Below, piece by piece: positions 1 to 10,558 of a stretch of DNA of 64,000 nucleotides; positions within the stretch are counted from its first letter, which is position 1, and each line of letters starts with the position of its first letter. The DNA comes from Lichenostomus cassidix (taxonomy: Eukaryota; Chordata; Aves; Passeriformes; Meliphagidae). The notes below the pieces were generated by a model. The model made no database searches. It saw only the letters and a program-made list of their open reading frames with translations, and was not told where the DNA came from. Made by a program: the position numbers and the translations under genes. The DNA lies in contig CM039183.1 of assembly GCA_008360975.2 (NCBI GenBank), forward strand, positions 12,613,762-12,677,761, given 5' to 3'.

Positions 1-502
1 AATGGCTTCTTCAAACTCTGCACTTCTTTTCCAACCCATATGTTACGTGATGGATGTCCTGTATGGTCCCATTAGTTATAAAACGTGGATTTGTTAGACT
101 GATTCTTTTCTACCTGACTTCTATTGTCTGATTTCTGTTTGACACAAATGGTTACTAAAGCAGATTGATTGTTCTGCCTTTCAATTATCTCCCCAAATTT
201 GCTGAGCTGGGTTTTGGTTGGGGTGGTTTTTTTTTGAGGGGGGGCTTTTCATGGGTGTTGACAGTGATCAATAGCCTTCATTTTATTCAGATTAATTTTC
301 AGTGCTTTTCTCTGTCATTCATAATTGAGTTCCACTATCAATATTCTTCATTTATACTGAGTAAGAGCAGAACTGCATTGCCTATGATGCTTCTGTAACT
401 ATCTGTACTCATAGTGAACCATGTTTCTTTCCAATCCAGCCTTTGAAAGACCCCTTTGGGTGAACTTCTAAAAACTTTACTTTTTCTTTCCTTTTCTTTC
501 AG
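1..502. other. Gene-free unique sequence
   Basis: I see no gene. A T9 run (227-235) followed by a G7 run (238-244) is local low complexity. The last 30 bases form a pyrimidine-rich tract that ends in AG and could act as a splice acceptor for the next entry. Confidence 0.6.
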
Positions 503-596
503 CTGGAAAAATCTTTACTTAATGAGAAATCTGATTTTCAGGTTTGACCTGGTAAGGAGGCATTGCAAGGCAACACTGATCAGCAACATCAAGGGA
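503..596 (+). other. Exon-like segment, unconfirmed
   Basis: A strong acceptor (long T/C tract ending ttttctttcag) precedes this 94-base segment, and a good donor (GGGA|gtaagt) follows it. A second usable donor (CCTG|gtaagg) would end it at 551. Only one of the three plus frames stays open: the second, as 1 base plus 31 codons. The product resembles nothing I know. Decoy exons of this quality are common in vertebrate introns, so this is only a candidate for transcript evidence. Confidence 0.2.
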
Positions 597-3500
597 GTAA
601 GTTACTTCTTTTTTGCAAAATGCTTATTGGTAAACTTTTTTTTCCTTTGTGGCTTTACACTCTGTATTGAAGTATAGCTTATGTAAAATTTATTCTGTGT
701 TCTAGGTTGTTTTTTGAAAAAGTATTTATTCTGATTAATTCTTCTCAAAGATAGCTTTAGAACAGATAGCTTGCTGTGTGTTTGATTTTGTATTTTGATT
801 GGTTTTCTTTTTCCTGAAGAAGGGGATTTATATTTCTGGAAAGATTTTGAGTTTTCCTGTAGCTTAATTGCTGCAACTATCACAAAAAATAGAGAAAGGT
901 TTTAAAGCCCAACTACAACATTATCTCTGACATGGGCTCAGGCACTTCCCCTCAGTTCCTTGGGAAGTCTTCCATCACTGATTCTGATTTGCAGCTCCAC
1001 AGACTTAGGGGAGATGCAGGGAGGTCAGTCCTGCATCAGGTTTTTTTTTTTTTTTTTCCCCAGTTATCTCCTAAAACAGCACAATAATTGTGTTTTGTGC
1101 TAATGAGTCACCCTTCTGGCTGTTGGTTACTCAGCACTCAGGCAACACACAAATCATGAGCAAAAGTAATCAGTAAGTAAAATATGGGATGAAAAGAAAT
1201 GACTGTGAGCCTTTTGATTAAAAGGTCAAGTGCAAAGCAGATATGATGACACATGGAAAATATTTTTTCTAAAATAAATAAACAATTAAATTGATTCCCT
1301 TGCTGTCATTACAATGTTGAAATAGCTTAAGCTAATTATGATAAATGAGTCTAAACGTGGTGTGCCTCCTGACTAAAGACATTCATGCAATTTTCTTGTG
1401 ACAAAATTCAATGTCAAGTTTGCCAAAGGCATTAATCATCACAAAGAGGTGGTGTAACCTCGTGCTGATGGGTTTAGGGGTTTATATAGATATAATATAT
1501 TTCAAAATACATTATATACATACAAATATAAATAGCTGTGCATATATCTACTTTTATATATACAACTCTAATGTCACTGCAGTGCGATGTCTTTTAGAAT
1601 AAATGTTTTCTAGGGGGTTGTGGGACATTAATGAAATGCATTTGCTTTAACTTTACTTTAGTGGCAAACATACAAACCAAAGTCTTATCCAATCACAGAA
1701 ATATGTCATGGTTATCACTTACTCAGGAAGGTGGATCTGTGATCTATGATCAGTGTAGGGGACCTGGGTGATCCAACTGGGACACAGAAGTTGTTTAAAT
1801 CTATGTCCTGCAGTTACTTTGGCATTTACAACTCCAGGCATTTTTACTTAGTACTGTAAAGAAAGGTAGTTTAAGCATGAACCTTGGAAAATAATTCTGT
1901 TGTATGCAAGGGCCTTTACAGTGCATCTCCAAAGTGCTTAACACACCTAGGGAAGACAGAGAAAAAAAGGATAAGGAAGGAAAAGCATTTGAGGGTTGAA
2001 TAATGAACACTGGAAAGGCTTGTACTGATCTGATAGTAGGTTTAAATTTTAGGTAGAGTGAATAAAGAAAAATTAATGAATCAGAAATATGGAAGAGCAG
2101 TAACTATGCTGCAAATGTGATGACCTGACTGCTGTGGTTCTGAGTGTGCTGAGAGAGGTAATTTCACCTGGGAATTTCTGAAATCTTGGGTACACCACAG
2201 CACATTGCCTCTGCTGTGACTGCCAAGGCAGGAAAATAATAAAGCCTCCCAGTGATACAGGTGCAATATGCATGCGTGAACATAACACCTGTTCCTATTT
2301 CTGATGATTTAAATGCTTCTCCATATAGCCACTTTTTAGAATATTAGTAAAGAGATACAATTAAATAATTTTGCAGTCAAAGTTAGTGTGACTTTATCTT
2401 TATAATGATCCTTACTTGATCTTTGTAGCTATGTTGTCAAGCATACTTGCATTTTACATTGCATTTATTTAAGGTATCTGCTAGGTTGTGTGATAAAAAC
2501 CCTTCTGTACACCCAATTGGAGCTCAGAGAGACAGTGGCAGGAGGGGGAGATCAAATAACAGCCTGATGGCTGCTTCCAGCTCCATCACTGGGTGTAGGA
2601 CATATTAGGGGATGCAGGAGAAAAGCAGTTTTGGATTGCACAGGACTTTTTTGGGGGGTGTTTAGGGGAGAAACCTTTGGGAGGGATGCATTTTTATAAT
2701 TCTGCTATCAAATTGCATAATTTAAAATAATGAGGCACAAATGGATAAAATGCACATTTTTAATTTCTTCTTTTGTTTTACTCCACTTAATTTCCTGGTA
2801 GAAATCTCAGAATAACTAGTATTTCTTCCAGATTCTGTTTATTTACATGGAATCCCACAACTGGACTATACTACTATTTTAAACTCTGCTTTTGGCCCTT
2901 TATTTTGCTGCAGGAAGAATTAAAATTGCTGACCCATGAACACAAGAAATTGCGTTTCATTTCGAAAAGATTCTAAGAGATGTTGGCCCATGTTCTCCAA
3001 GGTACTTCAATCCTTAAAAATATAGCTGGGCTTTTAGCAAGACTTTGAAAATCACCTACATGGCACTGATGAATTTAAAAGCGAGATATGAAACCACTTC
3101 ATACCTGAGGTTTTTTTTAATGTAGCTATTCTGTCCATAGATATCTTTGAAAACCTGGATCTGAGGCATTTTTCAGATTTGTACTCATATTGCCTACTGA
3201 AGTGTTTTATCTTTGTCTCTCCTTGAAATGATAGTGTAAAAGGGATCTCAGGCATTATGAACATAGCATTTGACCCGAAAGGACCAAATCTCCATTTTCT
3301 TTTTTTTCTTTTCCTTTTTCTCTGAGCTCATTTTTTTCTTTTCCTTTTCATGGGTTTTGCTTTGCCTCCAAATCACGATATTTGCTCTTGGAGCTTCATG
3401 GAAAATGTGTTTTCCAGGTCCAAGGCCCTCATCATAACCTCCAGGCTCATCTGCTACAGCTTTTCCATGGCTTCTTAAACAGCTTTGGTGTGCTGTACTA

Positions 3501-4451
3501 CAATAACTGTGTGCTCTCCTCATCACTGCTGCTTTTCCAATCTCCCCTGGGCTTCTCTCAGGTTTCCTACAGCAATATGAATCAAGCAGTGCCTTTGCTC
3601 TTTCGAACATTGTGTGGCTTTTTTTTTTATGGTAGAGAAATAAAACCAGTTTCATCAGACTATAAACACTTTTATAGTATTGAAACAGCTTGGGAAACCT
3701 TGGATTTGGCTGATGAAATGTCGTGGAGTGACCTGGTCCACTTTGAGCAGTGTTATTTTACCCAGGAACCACGTTAATGTATTTTGAGGAGGTTAAAGGA
3801 AACATTTAATCTTTCTCTTGTTTACTCACAAGAATTTTGTTATGTTTTCCACTGCTTCTGGGCTTATAAATCAGCTTGTGTCCTCTTGACATTCCTGAGG
3901 AGGGATGCCCTCCCAGTCCACATCCTTTTGTTGGAGCTGGAATGTTTGTGCCCTCTGACCCAGTATATCTTCAGAGATATCTCTCTTAAATGCTATTTTC
4001 TGCCCTGATGGTTTTATTTCCCCCTCATTCGTGACCATTTTTTCCCTTCTCTAAGAGTCTATCTTTCTCTGAAGTTCTAGCCAGCAAGAGCTCTCTCTGC
4101 TGAGCCACGAGCAGCTCCTTGTCAGCTGTGTTCCCCAAAGAGAGGGAACCAAACAGGACAAAGGGAGCCCGAGTGACCTGTCTCCCAATTAAAAATTATA
4201 TTGGATGCATGAGACATTAAAATATATATAGAGAAAGTGAGTAAACATTGTAATTAAATATTTAGTGTATGTGACTGTATTTGAAAGACAGCTGATGGTG
4301 AAATCAACAGGCCATGTTAAAACACTTTTTTTCCCTCTTGAACAAGAATGTTTTAAATAGACATTGAATTGTGAAATAAAATATACTTCCTATTCAGTTG
4401 AATTCCCTATTTGTCAGGCATTTCACCTACCATGCCATGCACCTCACATGT
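597..4451. other. Gene-free stretch, AT-rich, low-complexity tracts
   Basis: I recognise no gene, RNA or mobile element. A T17 run lies at 1041-1057 and an AT-rich patch with TATATA words at about 1485-1565. At 3248-3655 a minus-strand frame of 135 codons overlaps a plus-strand frame of 131 codons (3382-3777). Both lack recognisable domains. The minus frame ends in a lysine-rich run that simply mirrors the T/C-rich tract at 3290-3350. Confidence 0.6.
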
Positions 4452-4485
4452 AGAATCAAAATTACCATCTGCTAAATCAAATGCA
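4452..4485 (+). repeat. 34-bp exact direct repeat, copy 1
   Basis: These 34 bases, starting agaatcaaaattaccatctg, recur without any mismatch at 7051-7084 in the same orientation. Identity stops at both edges (t versus c before, a versus g after), and I see no alignable similarity in the flanks. A 34-base exact match is not expected by chance in 64 kb. It may be a short templated insertion from break repair, or part of a repeat family I do not know. Confidence 0.9.
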
Positions 4486-4668
4486 AAAAGCAGTGGAACA
4501 AGTACATTCCATAGAAAATCAAGTCAATATTAAATAAAATACATTCATAACCCCAAAATAATCTTCTTTTAAATTATTTTTGCTCAAATATAGAGCTATT
4601 TCTTATACAAGGATAACTGTATTTATTTACACGTGTACATATGCTAAAATATGAATATTGATCTTTCA

Positions 4669-4686
4669 GTTATCTCTAGAGATAAC
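4669..4686. promoter_or_regulatory. 18-bp perfect palindrome with two inverted GATA sites
   Basis: The sequence gttatctctagagataac is its own reverse complement. It contains AGATAA on each strand, so it forms a head-to-head pair of WGATAR sites, the motif of GATA-family zinc-finger factors. The palindrome is certain; a binding role is inference. It lies in AT-rich unique sequence with no gene nearby. Confidence 0.4.
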
Positions 4687-6708
4687 CTAAAACAGCTTAG
4701 TTTGGCTCTAAGACTACCTGACATATCTTTTTTAACACTTAATAACATGAAAAGACAATAATCTGTTTTGAATAATTGTACCAAGGCATTCACTTGCTCA
4801 GTTTTAGCCAACATAGTACTGCAGTCTTAAACCACCAGAACATTGCAATTTCTTTTTCCTTTAGTCTGTATTTACATAGTATGCACTAGGAAGATTCTTT
4901 ATTACTTTGTAATTGACTTCAGAGAGGAGAATGAAGAGGTTTGCCTCTCAGATTGATATTTCCCTTAGCTCTACAGTACAGTTTTAAAATCTTTGTAGCA
5001 TCACCATTTAAGGCTGCATTCTGTGAGAATCTTTTCTTTAATAAAAAAGCACCTAAGGGGTTAAATTTGAAAATAATTCTCACCCAGGTGTGCTTCCTGC
5101 TGAACTCTATAAACCCTTGTGAAATTCAATATATCCACAATTTATCTATCTTTTTACTCTGAGCTGTGTTCTACTGTCCTCACTCACACTGAAGAGCTGG
5201 GAGTTTAACAGGTGTGGGGTTTTTATGTCATGGGTTTCCTTTGAGATAGTGCAATACATAAAAATATTCACAATAAAATAAAACCACTGCAAAAACTTGT
5301 GTGATATATAGCAGAGCTTCTACGTAACACACACCTGATGATTTAATTCCCAAAGCCAGGTAAAAAGTCACAGAAGAAATATTCCCAAATGTTTGGTGAA
5401 TGAAGTGTATCCATTATTTATTTGATACCTAACTTGATAACAACTTTCTCTTACTAAACAATGTAAAAAATCCTTTCCTGTTTGATTTGTAATTTCAGTC
5501 CTTCACCAAGGTCATTTTTAAGCACATGATTTCCTTATCTAAGCTATTATTTAGGAGAAACATGCTTTCTCTTTCCTCTGAGCACATTAGACTATCTAAT
5601 AACTTTGTTTGCATGCATCCTTTTGTAGAGAATGTATCCTTCCCATCATTGGCATAGAGGATCAGTGAATTAATTCAACTGTATATGTGTAATATTGAAG
5701 TACAATATTTATTTTTTAAAACAGGTTGGATCATTAAATAGTGTTGATTATTTTTTTTTTTTAACTAGGCTCTTTAGGTAATTTAGTGTTTTTTAAGAAC
5801 ATTTCCTTAATCTCTAAGGAATTCAGTAAAACACACTCAACTTTGCTTATAAAAACCTCTCATAGAAATCCTGGATGGAGATCTCTCTCCCTCAAAAACC
5901 AGCAGTGGGTCATAATTGTGGAATTTTGTCTCCCTAATGTCCGTATTCACTTGGCTGTTTGCCTTGCTACCCAAGAGCCTAATTTGGGGTTGATGTTATT
6001 ACTGCTGGACTTGCTCCATGAAAGTTGTGTCCTGCTGTCCTTGCTGAGGAGAGGTGACTTTGACAGCCTCATTGGGTGGACACTGCAGCTCTGATATTTC
6101 CAACAGGGGATAGAGGCTTGGAAGGATACTGCAGGACATCTGTTTGTGAGCAGCTCTGGAGCAGATTCTTCTGCCTACTCAATTTTTACATAATGCTCTG
6201 AAGGCACATTAAAGGAATTGCTGGGAGAATGTAATAAATCTTAGTCAATTTAAGTGGCACAGGCAAGGCAACTTCTTCTAGTAAAGACAAAAATAGCACA
6301 AAAGGCTACCAGTGAAAATTAGTGCCTCAAAACAATATCAATTTGCTGTGGTACCTTTGTTGCCTTCCTGTAAAACCAAAATTCTTTCTTTACAGGAAGA
6401 CTTAGGAATTCCCAGATTGGGTTTTGGCTTTCTGCTGCCTGGGGCAGAATTACAGCGGTAGAGAGAGTTTAATTCTGCTTCTTCTGAGTCAGTCTTCCTG
6501 TTAAAGGGGTTCAGTCTGGACAAAAGGTCACTCTGAATATGTTTGTCACTCTTTTTCCTAGCTGGCAAGATGTGTGGCCTTGAAGTTCTCCTGAACTGCA
6601 ACCAGGACTGGTGAGGAGAGTTTGACCCTCCCTTTTCTTCAGCCTCATTTCTCTCTTTCTCCACAAGACATGTGCTAAAATAGTAGAAGAGTCCTGGTTT
6701 TTTTCTAG
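4687..6708. other. Gene-free stretch
   Basis: No gene, RNA or mobile element is recognised. It is AT-rich, with a T12 run at 5751-5762. A 102-codon plus frame at 5786-6094 and a 139-codon minus frame at 6338-6757 lack known domains. The last 15 bases are a T-rich acceptor-like tract for the next entry. Confidence 0.6.
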
Positions 6709-6770
6709 CAAAGTCCATATCCTTCATGTGAGGAGATTTTATATGGATGCAGAGCAACTCAGGGACGCAG
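6709..6770 (+). other. Exon-like segment with consensus donor
   Basis: A T-rich acceptor (tttttttctag) precedes 62 bases that end in CGCAG|gtgagt, a near-perfect 5' splice site. Two of three frames are open. Read from its second base, it gives 20 open codons and leaves one base. This phase fits the exon-like segment at 10489-10558, with which it shares the 16-mer TGGATGCAGAGCAACT. No protein family is recognised. The splice signals are seen; use as an exon is inference. Confidence 0.25.
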
Positions 6771-7050
6771 GTGAGTAAGGGGGAGTCAGAGTTCTTGGCA
6801 ATGTTGCATATTTAAATTTGCTCCACAGGCAGGATTAAATCAGATAACATTTGGAAGATGAACAGCAAGTCAGAAAAATAGTTTCTTAATATGCCAAACT
6901 CCTCGTGTAAGGCTTTTATTGTGTGCTGAGGGTGTTGAGGAAATTAAGAAAAGCAGTCTTTTGGGCAGAATGCTGTTTGTTCAGCAAGAGACCAAACCCT
7001 TGGAGTCAGATGTGGCTTTCTACAAAACTAATGTCATGTACTTCGTTTAC

Positions 7051-7084
7051 AGAATCAAAATTACCATCTGCTAAATCAAATGCA
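7051..7084 (+). repeat. 34-bp exact direct repeat, copy 2
   Basis: Identical over all 34 bases to 4452-4485, 2.6 kb upstream, in the same orientation. No target-site duplication, poly(A) tail or terminal repeat is visible around either copy, so ordinary retrotransposition is not supported. Confidence 0.9.
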
Positions 7085-10000
7085 GACACATAGGATATCA
7101 CTATCCACTTTTTTACCTCCAATGTTACCCTTTTTCTGAACTGATATATAATTTTGAAAAAAAACAAAGTCCAGTTTCAAATAATGGGACATATGCTTGT
7201 AGCTGTGAGAATGTACTTATTCCAAGAAATGCTCAAATTAAAATGATCCCTAACTGTAGACTAAGACTAAGCTAAATAATAAAAGGAAAGAAATTCTACT
7301 AATACCCAACATACTCAGATCTTGATCAGTTTTAGCAATCTTGGAATTTTACTGCTTCTGATGTACATTTCACCTGTGTTTGTGTGTCAGACACTTGGAA
7401 GCAAGTGTGGGAAAATTGAAAGGAGAAAGCAATATTCAAAAGTCTGATCAATTCCACATTTGATCTTCTTCTGAGCAGAAGGCTGAATATGCCAATAAAT
7501 TACAATAAACTTGACTGGATACCATTGCTGCTAGCTCTAAATTAACAGATGAGAAATCTGCTGCAGCAGCATCCCTTCTGATCCTACCTAATTTAAATTA
7601 ATTGCCTGTCTGTGACTCCAAATAAAAAATTAAGAATCAGACCAAGCCCTCAGTATTAATATTGCACCTAACTATTTAATCCAGGAAATTGTTCTTCCAG
7701 AGCTCAGCTTCCAAGGACAACTGCTATGAGGTTCTGTGCTGGCCATGTACATGCAATGGGAATATTGATTCTTCTCCACCTCACCTAGCTGTTCCAAAAT
7801 CTTCTGGCATTAAACTCTGCATACATGTGCTATACAGACCAGAGAGCTTAACCTGTCAAAGTCTATTTTACAGCTTGCTCAGAGATTTTGTGATGTTGTA
7901 TTTGGTTTCCAAGTGAGGCTGTCCTGGGTTTCGTAACCCATATTCTCATGATCTAGGTAGCTGTTGATGAGAGTTACAGATAATTTCCAGAGATTATTTT
8001 AGGAATGATGCATAAACTATGGACCATGTTTTTAGGGAGGAAATATTTATGTTGAAGCAACTTATCCCAGCTGTCCTGCATGAGTTCAGTACAGTGAAGA
8101 GCATGGTTGGGATGAAGATATTGATCAGCAGCTCAGTGTGGTGGATCAGGCAACGCTTTTCTCTAGTGGTGTCTGTGGTTTGCTTGGTTATGGATTTGAT
8201 TTAATAAGTAAGGGATCTGAATAAGTTGGTTGTGACTTTGATGCAGTGTACAATACCCCTAATTTGATAGGTCATTAATCTGCCAGGTTTAACTAAATAA
8301 CAAACTGCAGCTTTTGTCAGCTGCAGAAATACACCAAGGTGGAGTCTGTGCACTCCCAACCTGCTCTTTCTCAGCAATTACATCATTCAGGTGATCCAAG
8401 CTTCTACCTTGTGACTCATTCCTTAAAGCAGCACCTTTAAAGGCAGGGATTCAATGCTAGGTGGAATTACATGAGATTTGCTAGTCAGCAGTTTTGTCTT
8501 TAAAAGCATTTCTAGGAATGTCAACAAACACACCCTGCTGAGAAGGTGCTCCTAAACCAGCTTTCTCAGTTTCTCTGGTCCTACTTTCCTTACTAAGCCA
8601 GAATTCAGACTTGATAGCAATAATGTTTTGATATAGACCCACAGGATCTGAAAGGTGGTTTATTTTCTTTTAAATATAATTTCAAGAGCTTTTGTTAGAG
8701 CAGTTAGATGCATGTATGGCTATTTTTTTGGCAGAACCTCTGATTTCTCTGAACAGTAATTCACCTTTGTATGCACAGCTGAGCATGGCTGATGATGATA
8801 CTTCCAAATATCAGTCAGCAACTTTAAATCATGAGAAAAATCCAGTGCAGCAGAGATCTGTTCAAGGGATTGTCACCCAAATTTTCACAGCACTAGAACA
8901 ACAAAACCATGACATGTTTGGAGGTTCTGACAGGTTCCAGAGCTTTCCACTCAAATTCGCTCTTGAAAACATTCCTCAAAAAATATTCCAGCCAAAATTG
9001 CTCCAGCAAAGCTTTGACAATTGAAAGAATTTGTATTTTCTTCAAAAGTCAAGATGGTGGCAAATGAATTTTATAAATATTGATGAAAATTACCAGGGAG
9101 AAATGAGTCAAAAGTAATTCTATGATGTGTATTATCTCCTTTCAGAAAAAAACTGAGTATTTTTAACTGAAGATAATGAGTGATTTCCAAGACCATGGAA
9201 CTGAACTAATTTCCTTCATTTTTTATAAATTATCTATCTTATTTTTTCGTTGAAACCTAAAGTGGTATTATCAATAAGTGTGATAGGTGTTGAAAGAATC
9301 CTAGTGATGTTAAATACTGGCTAAATGTTTTTGCTTTTCAAGAGGTCTAAATTTTGTACAGCTAAGCATGCCCAGGGTAGGCAGAAATAATGAAAAATAA
9401 AAGAGATAAGTATGGAGAAAATTGAATTCAAAGTTGAGCATCTAACAAGAAAGTTGAATGGAAGACACCCACTTTCTTTATGCTCTTTTTTGCTGGATAA
9501 CTTGTTCTCAACTGTCTCTAAGACACAGATTTAAGTGTGCTTTAACCTAGGGAGGGAGCAGGAGTGCATTTCGTTATTCTGGGAGAGCTTGATCAAAACA
9601 AACAAATACTCTTCTGAGTAGAAAGCTGGGGGTGGAGGAGGGGCATGATTTCCAGATAAAATGGTCCAAAAAAAATTTAGAAATGTAAATTCAGTTAGGG
9701 GAAATGCATCCCTGTGCTGAGGGCTGGGAGAAGCCCTAGGCACCCTTCAGGCTTACTTAAGCCCTCTGTGAAGGCTAATTAACCACATAGCATGAATTTT
9801 CAATTCCAGATAAATATGCATTTTACAAATAGTCTGCAGAAGAAGAATTATTTATTGGACATATTTGAATAATTTGAAGTCTAGGATGAACACTGTCATT
9901 TTAAAAATCCATTTACAGGCCGATTACAAGTGGGTAGGGAATAAAAAAATCAAGCCTAAGAAATATTTGTTTAAAAAACCCCCTAATTTTCCTAGCTGTT

Positions 10001-10114
10001 AAAAAAAGCTCAAATATGATTCATGGTAGGGAAAATGAGAACTTGCACTTCCTGGGGGGAGCATAATGTCTCTAAAAGCTTTTGGTTGTGCCAGGATAAA
10101 ATTTTTATTTGGGC
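7085..10114. other. Gene-free stretch with one anonymous ORF
   Basis: No gene is recognised. The plus frame at 8692-9024 (110 codons) has an unusually protein-like mixed composition, but no domain, no visible promoter and no splice context that would make it a gene. The rest is AT-rich unique sequence. Confidence 0.55.
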
Positions 10115-10147
10115 TTTTTTTTTTTTGGGTTTTTTTTTTTTTTTTTT
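10115..10147. repeat. Interrupted poly-T tract
   Basis: T12, GGG, T18: a homopolymer microsatellite. No retroposed sequence is recognised beside it on the minus strand. Confidence 0.9.
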
Positions 10148-10488
10148 GATCAGAGCGTGTTTTCCCTCTTGGGGAAAGGAGTGCTCTCAATTTTGGGGGC
10201 AGAGTGGGATTTTCATGATGTGGTAGTCCAGGGCAGATTCCTTATTCATTCTCTTCCACTATGGAAATGCTAGTAAGTGTCCGACCCCACGGAATCTAAA
10301 AGTAGTCCTAGAAAAATGAGATGGCATAAGGATATGCACTGAATTTTTCCTTTCCACGTGCCAAATGAAGTCAAACTTTATAGCTCCCCAGTAAGTGTTA
10401 TGGGATGAATGCCAGAATGTGCACACAGCCATGCATTCCCACACCTGAGCTTTGAGGAGAGGCATAACACCAATTTATTCTTTTTCAG

Positions 10489-10558
10489 GCTGGATGCAGA
10501 GCAACTGGGCAGCTGATTTTTCCATGAATTGGCCTGAAAGCAGCGCTTCTACTTCCAG
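10489..10558 (+). other. Exon-like segment, one open frame
   Basis: The acceptor (tttattctttttcag) and the donor (TTCCAG|gtactt, moderate) enclose 70 bases. Only the frame starting at the third base is open: 2 bases, 22 codons, 2 bases. It starts with TGGATGCAGAGCAACT, also found inside the exon-like segment at 6709-6770. Joined to that segment the frame continues without a stop. No known protein is recognised. A lncRNA exon or a decoy exon is equally possible. Confidence 0.25.

Noticed and set aside
208..253. Possible G-quadruplex from four G-runs
   Set aside because: Loops of 8 and about 14 bases exceed the usual limit, so folding is unlikely.
6338..6757. 139-codon minus frame
   Set aside because: No recognisable domain; length is explainable by chance, and it overlaps a plus-strand exon-like segment on the opposite strand.
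8692..9024. 110-codon plus frame with protein-like composition
   Set aside because: No domain, promoter, splice or polyadenylation context; length is within chance expectation.
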